Assembly: GCF_014196925.1 (NCBI RefSeq)
Contig: NZ_JACIEN010000002.1
Coordinates: 744,001 to 808,000 of the forward strand
From: Chelatococcus caeni
GTDB taxonomy: Bacteria; Pseudomonadota; Alphaproteobacteria; Rhizobiales; Beijerinckiaceae
Direction of reading: 5' to 3'
Length of the DNA: 64,000 nucleotides
Below are positions 50,894-59,302 of this stretch, piece by piece. The first letter of the stretch is position 1, and the number at the start of each line of letters is the position of its first letter. The translations under genes and the position numbers were made by a program. The notes beneath the pieces are model-generated. The model was not told where the DNA came from. It did no database searches and saw only the letters and a list, made by a program, of their open reading frames with translations.

Positions 50894-52426
50894 CTACATC
50901 ACGGCGCCGATCTGCCAGGGCACGAATTCGTTGTCGCCGAAGCCCTGGGCTTCCGACTTCGTCGCCGTGCCGGAGGCGGTGGCGATGATCTTGTCGAAGA
51001 TCTCGCGGCCCATCGCCTCGACGCTCGCGGAGCCGTCGATGATGCCGCCGCAGTTGACGTCCATGTCCTCGGCCATCCGGTCGTACATGGTCGTGTTGGT
51101 GGCGATCTTCAGGCACGGGGCGGGCTTGTAGCCGGAGACCGAGCCGCGGCCGGTGGTGAAGCACACGACATTCGATCCGCCTGCAATCTGGCCCGTCACC
51201 GATGCCGGGTCGTAGCCGGGCGAATCCATGAAGACGAAACCCTTGGCGGTGACGAGCTCGGCATAGCGATAGACCTCGACGAGGTTCGTCGTGCCGCCCT
51301 TGGCCGCAGCGCCGAGGGATTTTTCCAGGATGGTGGTGAGCCCGCCGGCCTTGTTGCCGGGCGAGGGATTGTTGTCCATCGTGCCGCCGTTGCGCCGGGT
51401 GTAGTCCTCCCACCAGCGGATGCGCTCGATCAGCTTGTCTGCCACCTTCTGGCTGACGGCGCGGCGGGTGAGCAGGTGCTCGGCGCCGTAGATCTCGGGC
51501 GTTTCGGCGAGCACGGCCGTGCCGCCGTGGCGCACGATGAGGTCGGCCGCGTGGCCGAGTGCGGGGTTGGCCGTGATGCCGGAATAGCCGTCGGAGCCGC
51601 CGCACTGCAGCGCGACGGTGAGTTCGCTCGCCGGGCAGGGCTCGCGCCGTGCCTCGGCGGCATGGGGCAGCATCTCGCGGATGATGGCGCAGCCGGCCTC
51701 GATCGTCTTGCGGGTGCCGCCCGTGTCCTGGATGTTCATGACCCGGAAGAGGGGGCCCTGCGCGATGCCGTAGGCGTCGAGCAGGAAGTTGATGTGGTTC
51801 ACCTCGCAGCCGAGGCCGACGAGCAATATGCCGGCAAAATTCGGGTGGCGGGCATAGCCCCAGACGGTGCGCTGCAGGTTCGCGAAGCCCTCGCCCGAAT
51901 CGGCCATGCCGCAGCCGGTGCCATGGGTCAGGGCGACGACGCCGTCGACGGCGCCGAACGGCTCGAGCGCGCCGGACAGGGTCATCTGCGCCGCGATCTG
52001 CCGTGCGACGGTCGCCGAGCAGTTCACCGTCGTCAGGACGCCGATGTAGTTGCGCGTACCCACCTTGCCATTCGTGCGCCGAAAGCCCTGGAAGACGGCG
52101 CGTTTGTGGTCGGCAACGTAGGCCGTGGGCCGCACCTCCTGGCCCGCCGCGTAGTCGCGGCCGAAGTCGCGCATCTCGACATTCTGCACATGGACGTGCT
52201 CGCCGGGCTCGATGTCGGTCGAGGCGAAGCCGATGATCTGGCCGAACTTGCGGACCGGTTCGCCCTTGGCGATGGGCCGGGTCGACACCTTGTGGCCGAT
52301 GGGCACGCGCGTCTGCGTCCGCACGCCTTCATCTGCGACGGCGACGCCGGGCAAGAGGTCGGTTCGCGCGACGACGACATTGTCGTCCGCGTGCAGGCGA
52401 ACGGTTGGATTCGGATTGGCGATCAT
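50894..52426 (-). CDS. UxaA-family dehydratase, fused (altronate/galactarate dehydratase type)
   Basis: A 510-residue full-length UxaA/GarD-family lyase. The N-terminal SAF domain (1-90; PIGHKVSTRPIAKGEPV, GEHVHVQNVEMRDF) is followed by the catalytic domain (about 105-510; TNGKVGTRNYIGVLTTVNCS, THGTGCGM, ALQCGGSDGYSGITANP). These enzymes dehydrate aldonic/aldaric acids using iron. Unlike the split pair at 26500-28031, both domains are in one chain, as in Escherichia coli UxaA. It is divergent from the second TRAP operon, so the imported sugar acid is probably its substrate. Confidence 0.92.
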   Translation of the reverse strand: MIANPNPTVRLHADDNVVVARTDLLPGVAVADEGVRTQTRVPIGHKVSTRPIAKGEPVRKFGQIIGFASTDIEPGEHVHVQNVEMRDFGRDYAAGQEVRPTAYVADHKRAVFQGFRRTNGKVGTRNYIGVLTTVNCSATVARQIAAQMTLSGALEPFGAVDGVVALTHGTGCGMADSGEGFANLQRTVWGYARHPNFAGILLVGLGCEVNHINFLLDAYGIAQGPLFRVMNIQDTGGTRKTIEAGCAIIREMLPHAAEARREPCPASELTVALQCGGSDGYSGITANPALGHAADLIVRHGGTAVLAETPEIYGAEHLLTRRAVSQKVADKLIERIRWWEDYTRRNGGTMDNNPSPGNKAGGLTTILEKSLGAAAKGGTTNLVEVYRYAELVTAKGFVFMDSPGYDPASVTGQIAGGSNVVCFTTGRGSVSGYKPAPCLKIATNTTMYDRMAEDMDVNCGGIIDGSASVEAMGREIFDKIIATASGTATKSEAQGFGDNEFVPWQIGAVM

Positions 52427-52571
52427 CGGTCTCGTTCCATCGGCTGATCCGGGTGCAGTGGCCGAACCTTACTTATTGCTCCTTGCATGCACAATGCGTT
52501 TCTGAATAGGATGGCGGCAAGACCCCGCCCAACAAGGGGCTGACGTTTATCGAGGGATAAGGAGACGGTCG

Positions 52572-53576
52572 ATGAAGGGGCTTCTTTATGCAGGGATCGC
52601 CGCGCTTGGCGTCGTGCTGGCGCCTGTCGGCGAGGCGGCGGCGCAGAACCTGCGCTTCGGGCACGCCAATACGCCCGGCGAAATCGCGGCCGCGCTGTTC
52701 GACGAGTTTGCCGCGCGCGTCAAGGAGCGCACCGACGGCAAGGTGACGATCCAGGTGTTCCCCGGCGAGCAGCTCGGCAAGGAGGTCGAGCTCGTCCAGC
52801 AGGTCCGCGACGGCGCGCTCGACATTTCCGCCCCGTCGATGGCCGCGGCGAGCACCCTCGTGCCCGCGCTCGAGATCCCGAGCACGCCCTTTCTCTGGAC
52901 CGACTGGCGCGAAGCCGAGGCGGTGATCTCCGGCCCGGCCATGCAGCCCGTCTTCGACGAGCTCGAGAAGAGCCAGAACATCATCCCGCTGACCAAGATC
53001 TGGTACTGGGGCTGGCGCAACTTCACCTTCGCCAACCGGGAGGTGCGCAAGCCCGAGGACATGAAGGGCCTCAAGATCCGCGTGCCCGAATCCCCCGTCT
53101 GGGTGGAGATGGTGAAGGGCCTCGGCGCGGCGCCGACACCGATCGCCTTCAGCGAGGTCTACACCGCCCTGCAGCAGGGCACCGTCGACGGGCAGGAAAA
53201 CCCGATCCCGACCATCTATTCGCGGAAGTTCTACGAGGTGCAGGGCGTGCTCACCATGTCCCGGCACATGCTGCAGAACAACATGATCCTCATCAACAAG
53301 GCCTCGTTCGAACGCCTCGATCCGGCGCATCAGCGCGTCCTGATCGAGGAGGCAAGCGCGATGTCTGCGAAGAACACGCTCCTGCAGCAGAACCGCGAGC
53401 AGGGCATGCTCGAGCAGATCCGCGAGGCCGGCAACACCAAGATCATCGACGACGCCGACCGCCCGGCCTTCGCCGAGAAGACGAAGGATGCGGTCTTCTC
53501 CGCACTCGCCGGCCGCTGGGGCAAGGAGAACATCGACCGCGTCGTCTCGACGATCGAGACCCTGCGCGCCGACTGA
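52572..53576 (+). CDS. TRAP transporter substrate-binding protein (DctP family), copy 2
   Basis: A 334-residue periplasmic receptor with signal MKGLLYAGIAALGVVLA ... EAAAQN. DctP features include FGHANTPGEIAA, FPGEQLGKEVELVQQVRDG, the Arg in MKGLKIRVPESPVW and YTALQQGTVDGQENPIPTI. AAGGAGA precedes the start. The 145-bp divergent promoter shared with the UxaA gene contains TGCATGCA (52484-52491) but no clear operator. A hairpin follows the stop. Confidence 0.94.
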   Translation: MKGLLYAGIAALGVVLAPVGEAAAQNLRFGHANTPGEIAAALFDEFAARVKERTDGKVTIQVFPGEQLGKEVELVQQVRDGALDISAPSMAAASTLVPALEIPSTPFLWTDWREAEAVISGPAMQPVFDELEKSQNIIPLTKIWYWGWRNFTFANREVRKPEDMKGLKIRVPESPVWVEMVKGLGAAPTPIAFSEVYTALQQGTVDGQENPIPTIYSRKFYEVQGVLTMSRHMLQNNMILINKASFERLDPAHQRVLIEEASAMSAKNTLLQQNREQGMLEQIREAGNTKIIDDADRPAFAEKTKDAVFSALAGRWGKENIDRVVSTIETLRAD

Positions 53577-53587
53577 GACCTGAGCCC

Positions 53588-53620
53588 GGGCGGGCGGCCC
53601 TTCGCCGTCCGCCCTTCTGC
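53588..53620 (+). terminator. Intra-operon hairpin after TRAP binding protein 2
   Basis: GGGCGGGCGG-CCCTTCG-CCGTCCGCCC is a 10-bp stem with one G-T pair, followed by TTCTGCCTTC. It starts 11 nt after the receptor stop, the same position as the hairpin of the first TRAP operon, and is best read as a partial terminator/mRNA stabiliser. Confidence 0.6.
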
Positions 53621-53644
53621 CTTCAGCGCTATCAGGGCGGCCCC

Positions 53645-54172
53645 ATGCTGCAGATCCTTGCCCGCGTCGACGATGCCGTGCGGCGCGTCGAATACCACCT
53701 GCTGTGGACGCTTCTCGGCATCATCGCCGCGACCCTGCTCGCGGCGGTCTTCTTCCGCTATGTACTCGCCTCGCCCTTCACCTGGACCGAGGAGCTCGTG
53801 ACCATCCTGTTCACCTGGATGGTGTTCATCGGCGCCAGCGCCTGCTTCGCCAGCCATCAGCACATCCGCGTCGACAGCCTGCCGCGCATCGCCCCGCTGC
53901 CTGTCCGCGTGGCGCTCGGCATCCTTTCTGTCCTCGCCTGTTTCCTCATCCTGGGGATCTGCGTGCGCTACGGCCTGCTCTACGCGCAGCGTGTGGCGAA
54001 CGACCGCACGCCGATGATGAACCTGTCCTTCTCGGTCGTCGCGCTCGCCCTGCCGGTGACGAGCGTCGCAGCCATGCTCCACATCCTGCGGGAGACCCTA
54101 TCCAGCGGGCCGGAGCGGGTGCTCATGTCGACGATGGAAATGGCGGAAGACGAGCCCGGAGCGCCTCTCTGA
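53645..54172 (+). CDS. TRAP transporter small permease (DctQ family), copy 2
   Basis: A 175-residue four-span protein with the DctQ pattern FFRYVLASPFTWTEELVTIL. It has a hydrophilic C-terminal tail of about 25 residues. Its stop overlaps the large-subunit start by one base (TGATG), so the two are coupled. Confidence 0.92.
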   Translation: MLQILARVDDAVRRVEYHLLWTLLGIIAATLLAAVFFRYVLASPFTWTEELVTILFTWMVFIGASACFASHQHIRVDSLPRIAPLPVRVALGILSVLACFLILGICVRYGLLYAQRVANDRTPMMNLSFSVVALALPVTSVAAMLHILRETLSSGPERVLMSTMEMAEDEPGAPL

Positions 54173-55440
54173 TGCTTCTCACCCTCGGCGCCCTCGCCGT
54201 TCTCCTCATGATCGGCGTGCCCACGGCCTATGCGCTCGCGGGCTCGGCCCTCCTCGCCATCTGGTGGGACGGCATTCCGCTCACCGTCGCCGCCCAGCGC
54301 ATCGCCGCGGGCGTGCAGTCGTTCCCGCTGCTCGCCATTCCGCTGTTCATCCTGGCCGGGACGCTGATGAACGCCTCCGGCATCTCGGAGCGCCTGTTCG
54401 ACCTGACGCGGGCTCTCGTCGGGCACATCCGCGGCGGCCTCGCGCAGGTGAACGTGCTTGCCAACGTCTTCATGGCCGGCGTCTCCGGCTCGTCGCTCGC
54501 GGATGCGGCGGCGACCACCCGGGTCTTCGTGCCGCAGATGGTGAAGAACGGCTACGACAAGGCCTTCAGCGTCGCGCTGACCGCGGCGGCAGCCACGCTC
54601 GCGCCGATCATTCCGCCCTCGATCCTGCTCGTCGTCTACGGCTGGCAGGCCAATGTGTCGATCGGCAGCCTGTTCATCGCCGGCATCCTGCCTGGCCTGT
54701 TCATCGCGGCCTGCCTGTTCGGCGTCGTCGCGGTCATCGCGCGGGTGAAGGGCTATGCCCGTGGCGAGCCGTTCTCCGGGGCGCGCCTCAAGGCGTCGTT
54801 CCGGCAGGCCATCTGGGCCCTCCTTATGCCGGTCATCATCGTCGTCGGCTTCCGCCTGGGGGTCTTCACGGCGACCGAGGTCGCCGCCGTCGCCGCCGGC
54901 TATGCCTTCGTCGTCGGCGTCTTCGTCTATGGCACGGTGCGGTTCGCCGACCTGCCGTCGATCCTCGCGCAGACGGCCCGCGATACGGCCTCGATCCTGA
55001 TCATCGTCGCGACATCAGCGCCCTTCGCCTGGGTGCTGTCCATCAACCAGGCGCCGCAGCAGCTGCTCCAGCTCATCACCGGCATCTCCGAGAACCCATG
55101 GGCGGTCCTGCTCATGCTGAACGTGCTGCTGCTCTTCATCGGCATGTTCATGGAGACGATCGCGGTCATCATCATTCTCATTCCCGTGCTGATGCCGCTG
55201 CTGACGACCCTACAGATCGACCTCGTCCACTTCGGCATCCTGATGATCGTCAATCTCGTCATCGGGCAGATCACGCCGCCGCTGGGCGTGCTGATGTATG
55301 TCACCTGCGCCATCTCGCGCACGAGCCTCGGGCGCTTCCTCGTCGCCGTCGCCCCGTTCCTCGGCGTGCTCATCGTGGCGCTCCTCGTCATCACCTACGT
55401 TCCCGCCATCTCGCTCCTCCTGCCGGGGCTCATCCGCTGA
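54172..55440 (+). CDS. TRAP transporter large permease (DctM family), copy 2
   Basis: A 422-residue membrane protein. DctM motifs are VPTAYALAGSALLAIWW, FPLLAIPLFILAGTLMNASG, FMAGVSGSSLADAAAT and IPPSILLVVYG. It is the ion-coupled translocator for the second TRAP system and is followed 25 bp later by the enolase-superfamily gene. Confidence 0.94.
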   Translation: MLLTLGALAVLLMIGVPTAYALAGSALLAIWWDGIPLTVAAQRIAAGVQSFPLLAIPLFILAGTLMNASGISERLFDLTRALVGHIRGGLAQVNVLANVFMAGVSGSSLADAAATTRVFVPQMVKNGYDKAFSVALTAAAATLAPIIPPSILLVVYGWQANVSIGSLFIAGILPGLFIAACLFGVVAVIARVKGYARGEPFSGARLKASFRQAIWALLMPVIIVVGFRLGVFTATEVAAVAAGYAFVVGVFVYGTVRFADLPSILAQTARDTASILIIVATSAPFAWVLSINQAPQQLLQLITGISENPWAVLLMLNVLLLFIGMFMETIAVIIILIPVLMPLLTTLQIDLVHFGILMIVNLVIGQITPPLGVLMYVTCAISRTSLGRFLVAVAPFLGVLIVALLVITYVPAISLLLPGLIR

Positions 55441-55465
55441 GCGCGGCCACTCGGGAGAACCGTCG

Positions 55466-56638
55466 ATGCCAAAGATCACGCGCGTCGAGCTGCATGCCTT
55501 CTCCTTCGACGCGAAGGACCTCGCGCCAGACGGCAGCGGGTTCAATCTGGTCTATGCGCCGGGGGCGCGAACGCCGCTCTCGAAATACGCCCTCGTCATC
55601 GAAGCGGAAGGCGGCGCGCGGGGGGAATATGTCGCCCTGTGGGGCGGCACGCCGATGGCCTTCGCCCAGACGGTGGCGCTCGCGCCCCATCTCGTCGGCC
55701 GCGACGCGTTCGCCCGCGAACAGATCTTCGACGACTTCAAGCGGGCGCACCGCCAGTACGACCACATGGGCTTCGGCGCCATCGACATCTGCCTGTGGGA
55801 CCTTGCCGGAAAGGCTTATGGCGCCTCCGTCTCGGCGCTTCTCGGCGGCTACAGGAAGCGGCTTCCCGCCTATGCGAGCACCTTCCACGGTGACCGCAAC
55901 GGCGGGCTGGACAGCCCGGCGGCCTATGTCGCCTTCGCCGAGGCGTGCCACGACATGGGCTTCCGCGCCTTCAAGATGCACGGCTGGTGCGAGGGCAACA
56001 CGGCCGAGGAGGTCGAGACGGTGCTGGCGCTCGGGCGCAGCGTCGGTGGCCGCATGGCGCTGATGCTCGATCCCGCCTGCGAGCTGCGCACCTTCGCCGA
56101 TGCGCTCGCCGTGGGCCGCGCCTGCGACGAGGCAGGCTTCTTCTGGTACGAGGATCCGTATCGGGACACGGGCGTCTCGATGCACGCCCATGCGAAGCTG
56201 CGCCAGATGATCGCGACGCCTCTGCTGCAGGGCGAGCACATCCGCGGCATCGAGCCCAAGGCCGATCTCATCGTGGCCGGGGGAACGGATTTCGTGCGGG
56301 CCGATCCCGAATACGACCTCGGCATCACCGGCACGATGAAGATCGCGCATCTTGCCGAGGCCTTCGGCCTCGACTGCGAGATCCACGCCAGCGGCCCCGC
56401 CCATCGCCATTGCATGTCGGCGATGCGCAACTCCAACTATTACGAACTGGCGCTCGTCGGCCCGAAATGCCGCAACGCGATGCCGCCGGTCTATGCCGAC
56501 GGCTACAGTGACGAGCTCGACGCGGTGGGGCAGGACGGCTGCGTGCCGGTGCCGGAGGGGCCGGGCCTCGGCGTTGCCTACGACTGGGATTTCATCGCCC
56601 GCAACCGCACGGCGTTGCAGGTCTTCGAGGCGTCGTGA
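55466..56638 (+). CDS. Mandelate racemase/muconate lactonizing enzyme family protein, copy 2
   Basis: A 390-residue enolase-superfamily enzyme. Likely active-site residues are K170/H172 (FKMHGW), metal ligands D202 (LMLDPACE), E229 (WYEDPY) and E257 (LQGEHIR), and H307 (EIHASGP). The Lys-x-His pattern differs from the Lys-x-Lys of classical muconate cycloisomerases and from copy 1 at 35869. It probably dehydrates or epimerises the sugar acid brought in by TRAP system 2. It closes that operon and converges with the GntR gene. Confidence 0.9.
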   Translation: MPKITRVELHAFSFDAKDLAPDGSGFNLVYAPGARTPLSKYALVIEAEGGARGEYVALWGGTPMAFAQTVALAPHLVGRDAFAREQIFDDFKRAHRQYDHMGFGAIDICLWDLAGKAYGASVSALLGGYRKRLPAYASTFHGDRNGGLDSPAAYVAFAEACHDMGFRAFKMHGWCEGNTAEEVETVLALGRSVGGRMALMLDPACELRTFADALAVGRACDEAGFFWYEDPYRDTGVSMHAHAKLRQMIATPLLQGEHIRGIEPKADLIVAGGTDFVRADPEYDLGITGTMKIAHLAEAFGLDCEIHASGPAHRHCMSAMRNSNYYELALVGPKCRNAMPPVYADGYSDELDAVGQDGCVPVPEGPGLGVAYDWDFIARNRTALQVFEAS

Positions 56639-56647
56639 GCGCCCGCC

Positions 56648-57676
56648 CTATTCCGGCAGCAGATAGGGCGGTGGGGGCGGTGGCGGCGACGCGGACAGGA
56701 TGTCGAGCCGCTTCAGCACCTTCGGCAGCGACAGCTGGAGATGGACGTCGAGCGCCGCCGCGGCGGCGTCGCCGTCGCGCCGGCCGAGGCATTCGAGGAT
56801 GGCCTTGTGCTCGCCGAGGAAGGGATCGAGCTCCGGCAGGCGCAGGTAGCTGCCGAGCATGTGCTTGTTCGAGATGAGCAGCGCCTGGTTGATGCGCAGG
56901 AGCTTGATGAGTTCGGGATTGCCGCAGAAGCTGGTGCAATCGACGTGGATGTCGCGCTCCAGCTGGTCGAGCTCGCTCTCGCTGACGTTCGGGTAGCGCT
57001 CGAGGGCGCTCGTCAGGCGCAGCCACATCTGCGTCAGCAGGGCCTGGGGGATGGCGCTCGCGGCGCTGCGCAGGGCCGGCGGCTCGAGATAGCGCCGCAC
57101 CTCGTAGAAATGGCCGATGCGCTCCCGCGTCAGGGGCACGACGTGCCAGCGCGACCGCTGGTCCTTCTCGATCAGCCCTACCCGTTCGACGCGGGTCAGC
57201 ACGTCACGGGCGACGGTGCGGCTGACGTTGTAGTAATGGGCGAGCTCCAGCTCGACGACGGACAGCCGGCCGTAGATCGAACAGCCGCTGATCTCGCGCT
57301 CGACCTCGTCATAGATGCGCGTCCAGGCCGCGGGCGATCGCTCGGCGGCACCGCTCGAGGTGATGGCGGCGAATTCCTGCCGGGTGATCCGCCGGCGCCT
57401 TTCCGGCACGGTCCGGCCTTCGCCGAGGACGAGATAGCCGCGGCCGTCGAGCTTGCTGAGCCGTCCCTCCTGGGCGAGCAGTTCGAGCGCCAGTTTGACG
57501 GGCGTGCGGCTCGTGTTCATGACGTCCGCGACGACGGCCTCCATGACCACGCTGCCCTGCCCGAGCGCACCGGACGAGACCGCGGACCGGAGCACGTCGA
57601 GGACGCTTTGATAGAGGGCGGCCGCTGGTGGCCGCTCCTCCGACGGCGGGGCTATGGAGATGCCGGCTTCGAGCAT
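56648..57676 (-). CDS. GntR-family regulator with two tandem winged-helix domains and an FCD domain
   Basis: A 342-residue protein, about 100 longer than ordinary FCD-type GntR regulators. A first winged helix spans about 21-84 (LYQSVLDVLRSAVSSGAL, NTSRTPVKLALELLAQEG). A second, about 119-181 (IYDEVEREISGCSIYGRL, YNVSRTVARDVLTRVERVG), is followed by an FCD-like ligand domain (187-325; ERDIHVDCTSFCGNPELI). The C-terminus ends in a run of seven prolines. It is divergent from the RraA gene at 57908, with a repeated 11-mer between them. It probably controls the flanking TRAP/enolase and RraA/TTT genes. Confidence 0.88.
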   Translation of the reverse strand: MLEAGISIAPPSEERPPAAALYQSVLDVLRSAVSSGALGQGSVVMEAVVADVMNTSRTPVKLALELLAQEGRLSKLDGRGYLVLGEGRTVPERRRRITRQEFAAITSSGAAERSPAAWTRIYDEVEREISGCSIYGRLSVVELELAHYYNVSRTVARDVLTRVERVGLIEKDQRSRWHVVPLTRERIGHFYEVRRYLEPPALRSAASAIPQALLTQMWLRLTSALERYPNVSESELDQLERDIHVDCTSFCGNPELIKLLRINQALLISNKHMLGSYLRLPELDPFLGEHKAILECLGRRDGDAAAAALDVHLQLSLPKVLKRLDILSASPPPPPPPYLLPE

Positions 57677-57826
57677 GCCCGCACCCTAGCAGAGGATGGC
57701 CCGGCCGGGAATTGTCCTTACGTTCCAGTCCGATGCGGCCGATCAAGCGCCCTTGGGGCAGAGACGATGTCGCAGGGCTGGGGTGGGGGCCGGCTTCAGA
57801 AAGGGCCCGCTTTCCTCGCACCAAAT

Positions 57827-57851
57827 ATCAGATGTTTAACATCAGATGTTT
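57827..57851. promoter_or_regulatory. Repeated operator candidate in the GntR/RraA divergent promoter
   Basis: ATCAGATGTTT occurs twice (57827-57837 and 57841-57851). The arrangement GATGTT-T-AACATC-A-GATGTT gives two overlapping perfect 13-bp inverted repeats (57831-57843 and 57838-57850). Three alternating half-sites would suit a regulator with more than one DNA-binding domain, such as the adjacent double-winged-helix GntR protein. Confidence 0.6.
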
Positions 57852-57907
57852 GTTGCGTGGCGGGTCGCGGCCGTGTCATGCTGACACGACTGCTCAGGGA
57901 GGATCCG

Positions 57908-58555
57908 ATGGCGACGCTCGCCGACAGGCTGGACCGGTGCTATTCCGGCGCGATCTACGACGTCATGCGGGACATGGGCCTGAGGCCGGGCGTCCTGCCG
58001 CGCACGATCCGCGGCCTCGTGCCCGACCAGCGGGTCGCGGGTCCGGTCTTCACCGTGCGTGGCCGGCCCGATCCGGAGGTCGATGCGCATACCTCGCTGC
58101 TCGAATGGACGGGCCTCCTGTCCCGGGCGCCGGCTGGCCATGTCATCGTCTGCCAGCCGCAGGACGACACGCGCGCCCTCATGGGCGAATTGTCGGCGGA
58201 GGCGCTGAAGCTGCGCGGCGTGCGCGGCTACATCGTCGATGGCGGCTGCCGCGACACGGAACTGATCATCGAGCAGGGCTTTCCCGTCTTCTGCCGCTAC
58301 ACCACGCCGGTCGACATCGTCGCCGCGTGGCGGCCCGAGGCCTTCGACGAGCCGGTCACCATCGGCAACGTCACGATCCGTGCCGGCGACTTCGTCCTCG
58401 CCGACCGCGACGGCATCATCGTCATCCCGGCCGACCGGGCGAAGGAGATCATCGCGCGTACCGAGGCCGTCATCGCGACGGAATCGGAACTGCGCCGCGC
58501 CATTCGCGCAGGCGAGGATCCGCAGCGGGCCTACCTGCAGTACGGCAAGTTCTGA
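57908..58555 (+). CDS. RraA-family protein, copy 2
   Basis: A 215-residue RraA-fold protein with the metal/substrate loop GYIVDGGCRDTELI and the aldolase-like C-terminal LADRDGIIVIPADRA. It shares little beyond family motifs with copy 1, so it is not a recent duplicate. GGGAGGA precedes ATG 57908. Likely a retro-aldolase or decarboxylase of a 2-oxo acid. It begins a run of four plus-strand genes: RraA, GntR, TTT receptor and DHDPS-like. Confidence 0.9.
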   Translation: MATLADRLDRCYSGAIYDVMRDMGLRPGVLPRTIRGLVPDQRVAGPVFTVRGRPDPEVDAHTSLLEWTGLLSRAPAGHVIVCQPQDDTRALMGELSAEALKLRGVRGYIVDGGCRDTELIIEQGFPVFCRYTTPVDIVAAWRPEAFDEPVTIGNVTIRAGDFVLADRDGIIVIPADRAKEIIARTEAVIATESELRRAIRAGEDPQRAYLQYGKF

Positions 58556-58568
58556 GCGGAGGCGCGGC

Positions 58569-59270
58569 ATGGTTCGCAGGCAGAAGCCGGGCCGCATCGG
58601 CGCGGTGGTCGCAGCCCTCGGGGCCGAGATCGCCGGGGGCAGCCATGCCGAGGGGGCGACGCTGCCCGCCGAGCACGAGCTCGAGGCGCGGTTCGGCGTC
58701 AGCCGCAGCGTCGTGCGCGAGGCGATGAGGACCCTGGCGGCGAAGGGGCTCGTCAGCGTCGCGCCGCGCCACGGCACCCGCGTCCGCCCGCGCGCCGAAT
58801 GGAGCCTGCTCGACCGTGACGTGCTGACTTGGCTGACGGGTGAGCGGGGGCCTGAGCGCGAGCTGCTCCTCGCGCTCGAGGAAACGCGCGCCATCATCGA
58901 GCCGGCAGCCGCCGCCCTAGCCGCGCAACGCGCAACGGCCGAAGACCAGCTGCGCCTGACGGAGGCGCTCGTCGCCATGCAGCGGGGGCGCACGGATGCC
59001 GCTGCCGCGGTGGCGGCCGACCGTGCCTTCCACCTCGCCGTGCTCGATGCCACGCACAACCCGGTGCTGCAGAGCTTTCGCGGAGCCATCGACGCGATCC
59101 TGTCGGCCATCTTCGCCGCCTCGATCGACGAGATGCGCTGGTTCGAGGAGAACCTGCCCAACCACGCCAGCGTCGTGGAGGCGATCCTGCGCCGGGACGC
59201 AGCGGCAGCCCGGCGCGCCATGGAAGCGACCATCGGCTTCACGCGCCGCAATCTCGAGGCGCGGGGCTGA
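58569..59270 (+). CDS. FadR/GntR-family regulator (FCD subfamily)
   Basis: A 233-residue regulator. The winged helix includes LPAEHELEARFGVSRSVVREAM and ends KGLVSVAPRHGTRVRPRAEW, the FadR/DgoR-type wing; an FCD domain follows (DRAFHLAVLDATHNPVLQ, NHASVVEAI). It resembles regulators of galactonate and related sugar-acid genes. ATG 58569 lies 13 bp after the RraA stop. Two GntR regulators thus flank one short operon. Confidence 0.92.
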   Translation: MVRRQKPGRIGAVVAALGAEIAGGSHAEGATLPAEHELEARFGVSRSVVREAMRTLAAKGLVSVAPRHGTRVRPRAEWSLLDRDVLTWLTGERGPERELLLALEETRAIIEPAAAALAAQRATAEDQLRLTEALVAMQRGRTDAAAAVAADRAFHLAVLDATHNPVLQSFRGAIDAILSAIFAASIDEMRWFEENLPNHASVVEAILRRDAAAARRAMEATIGFTRRNLEARG

Positions 59271-59302
59271 ACGAAACCAACAAGGAAAGCGGAGGAACCC
59301 CC

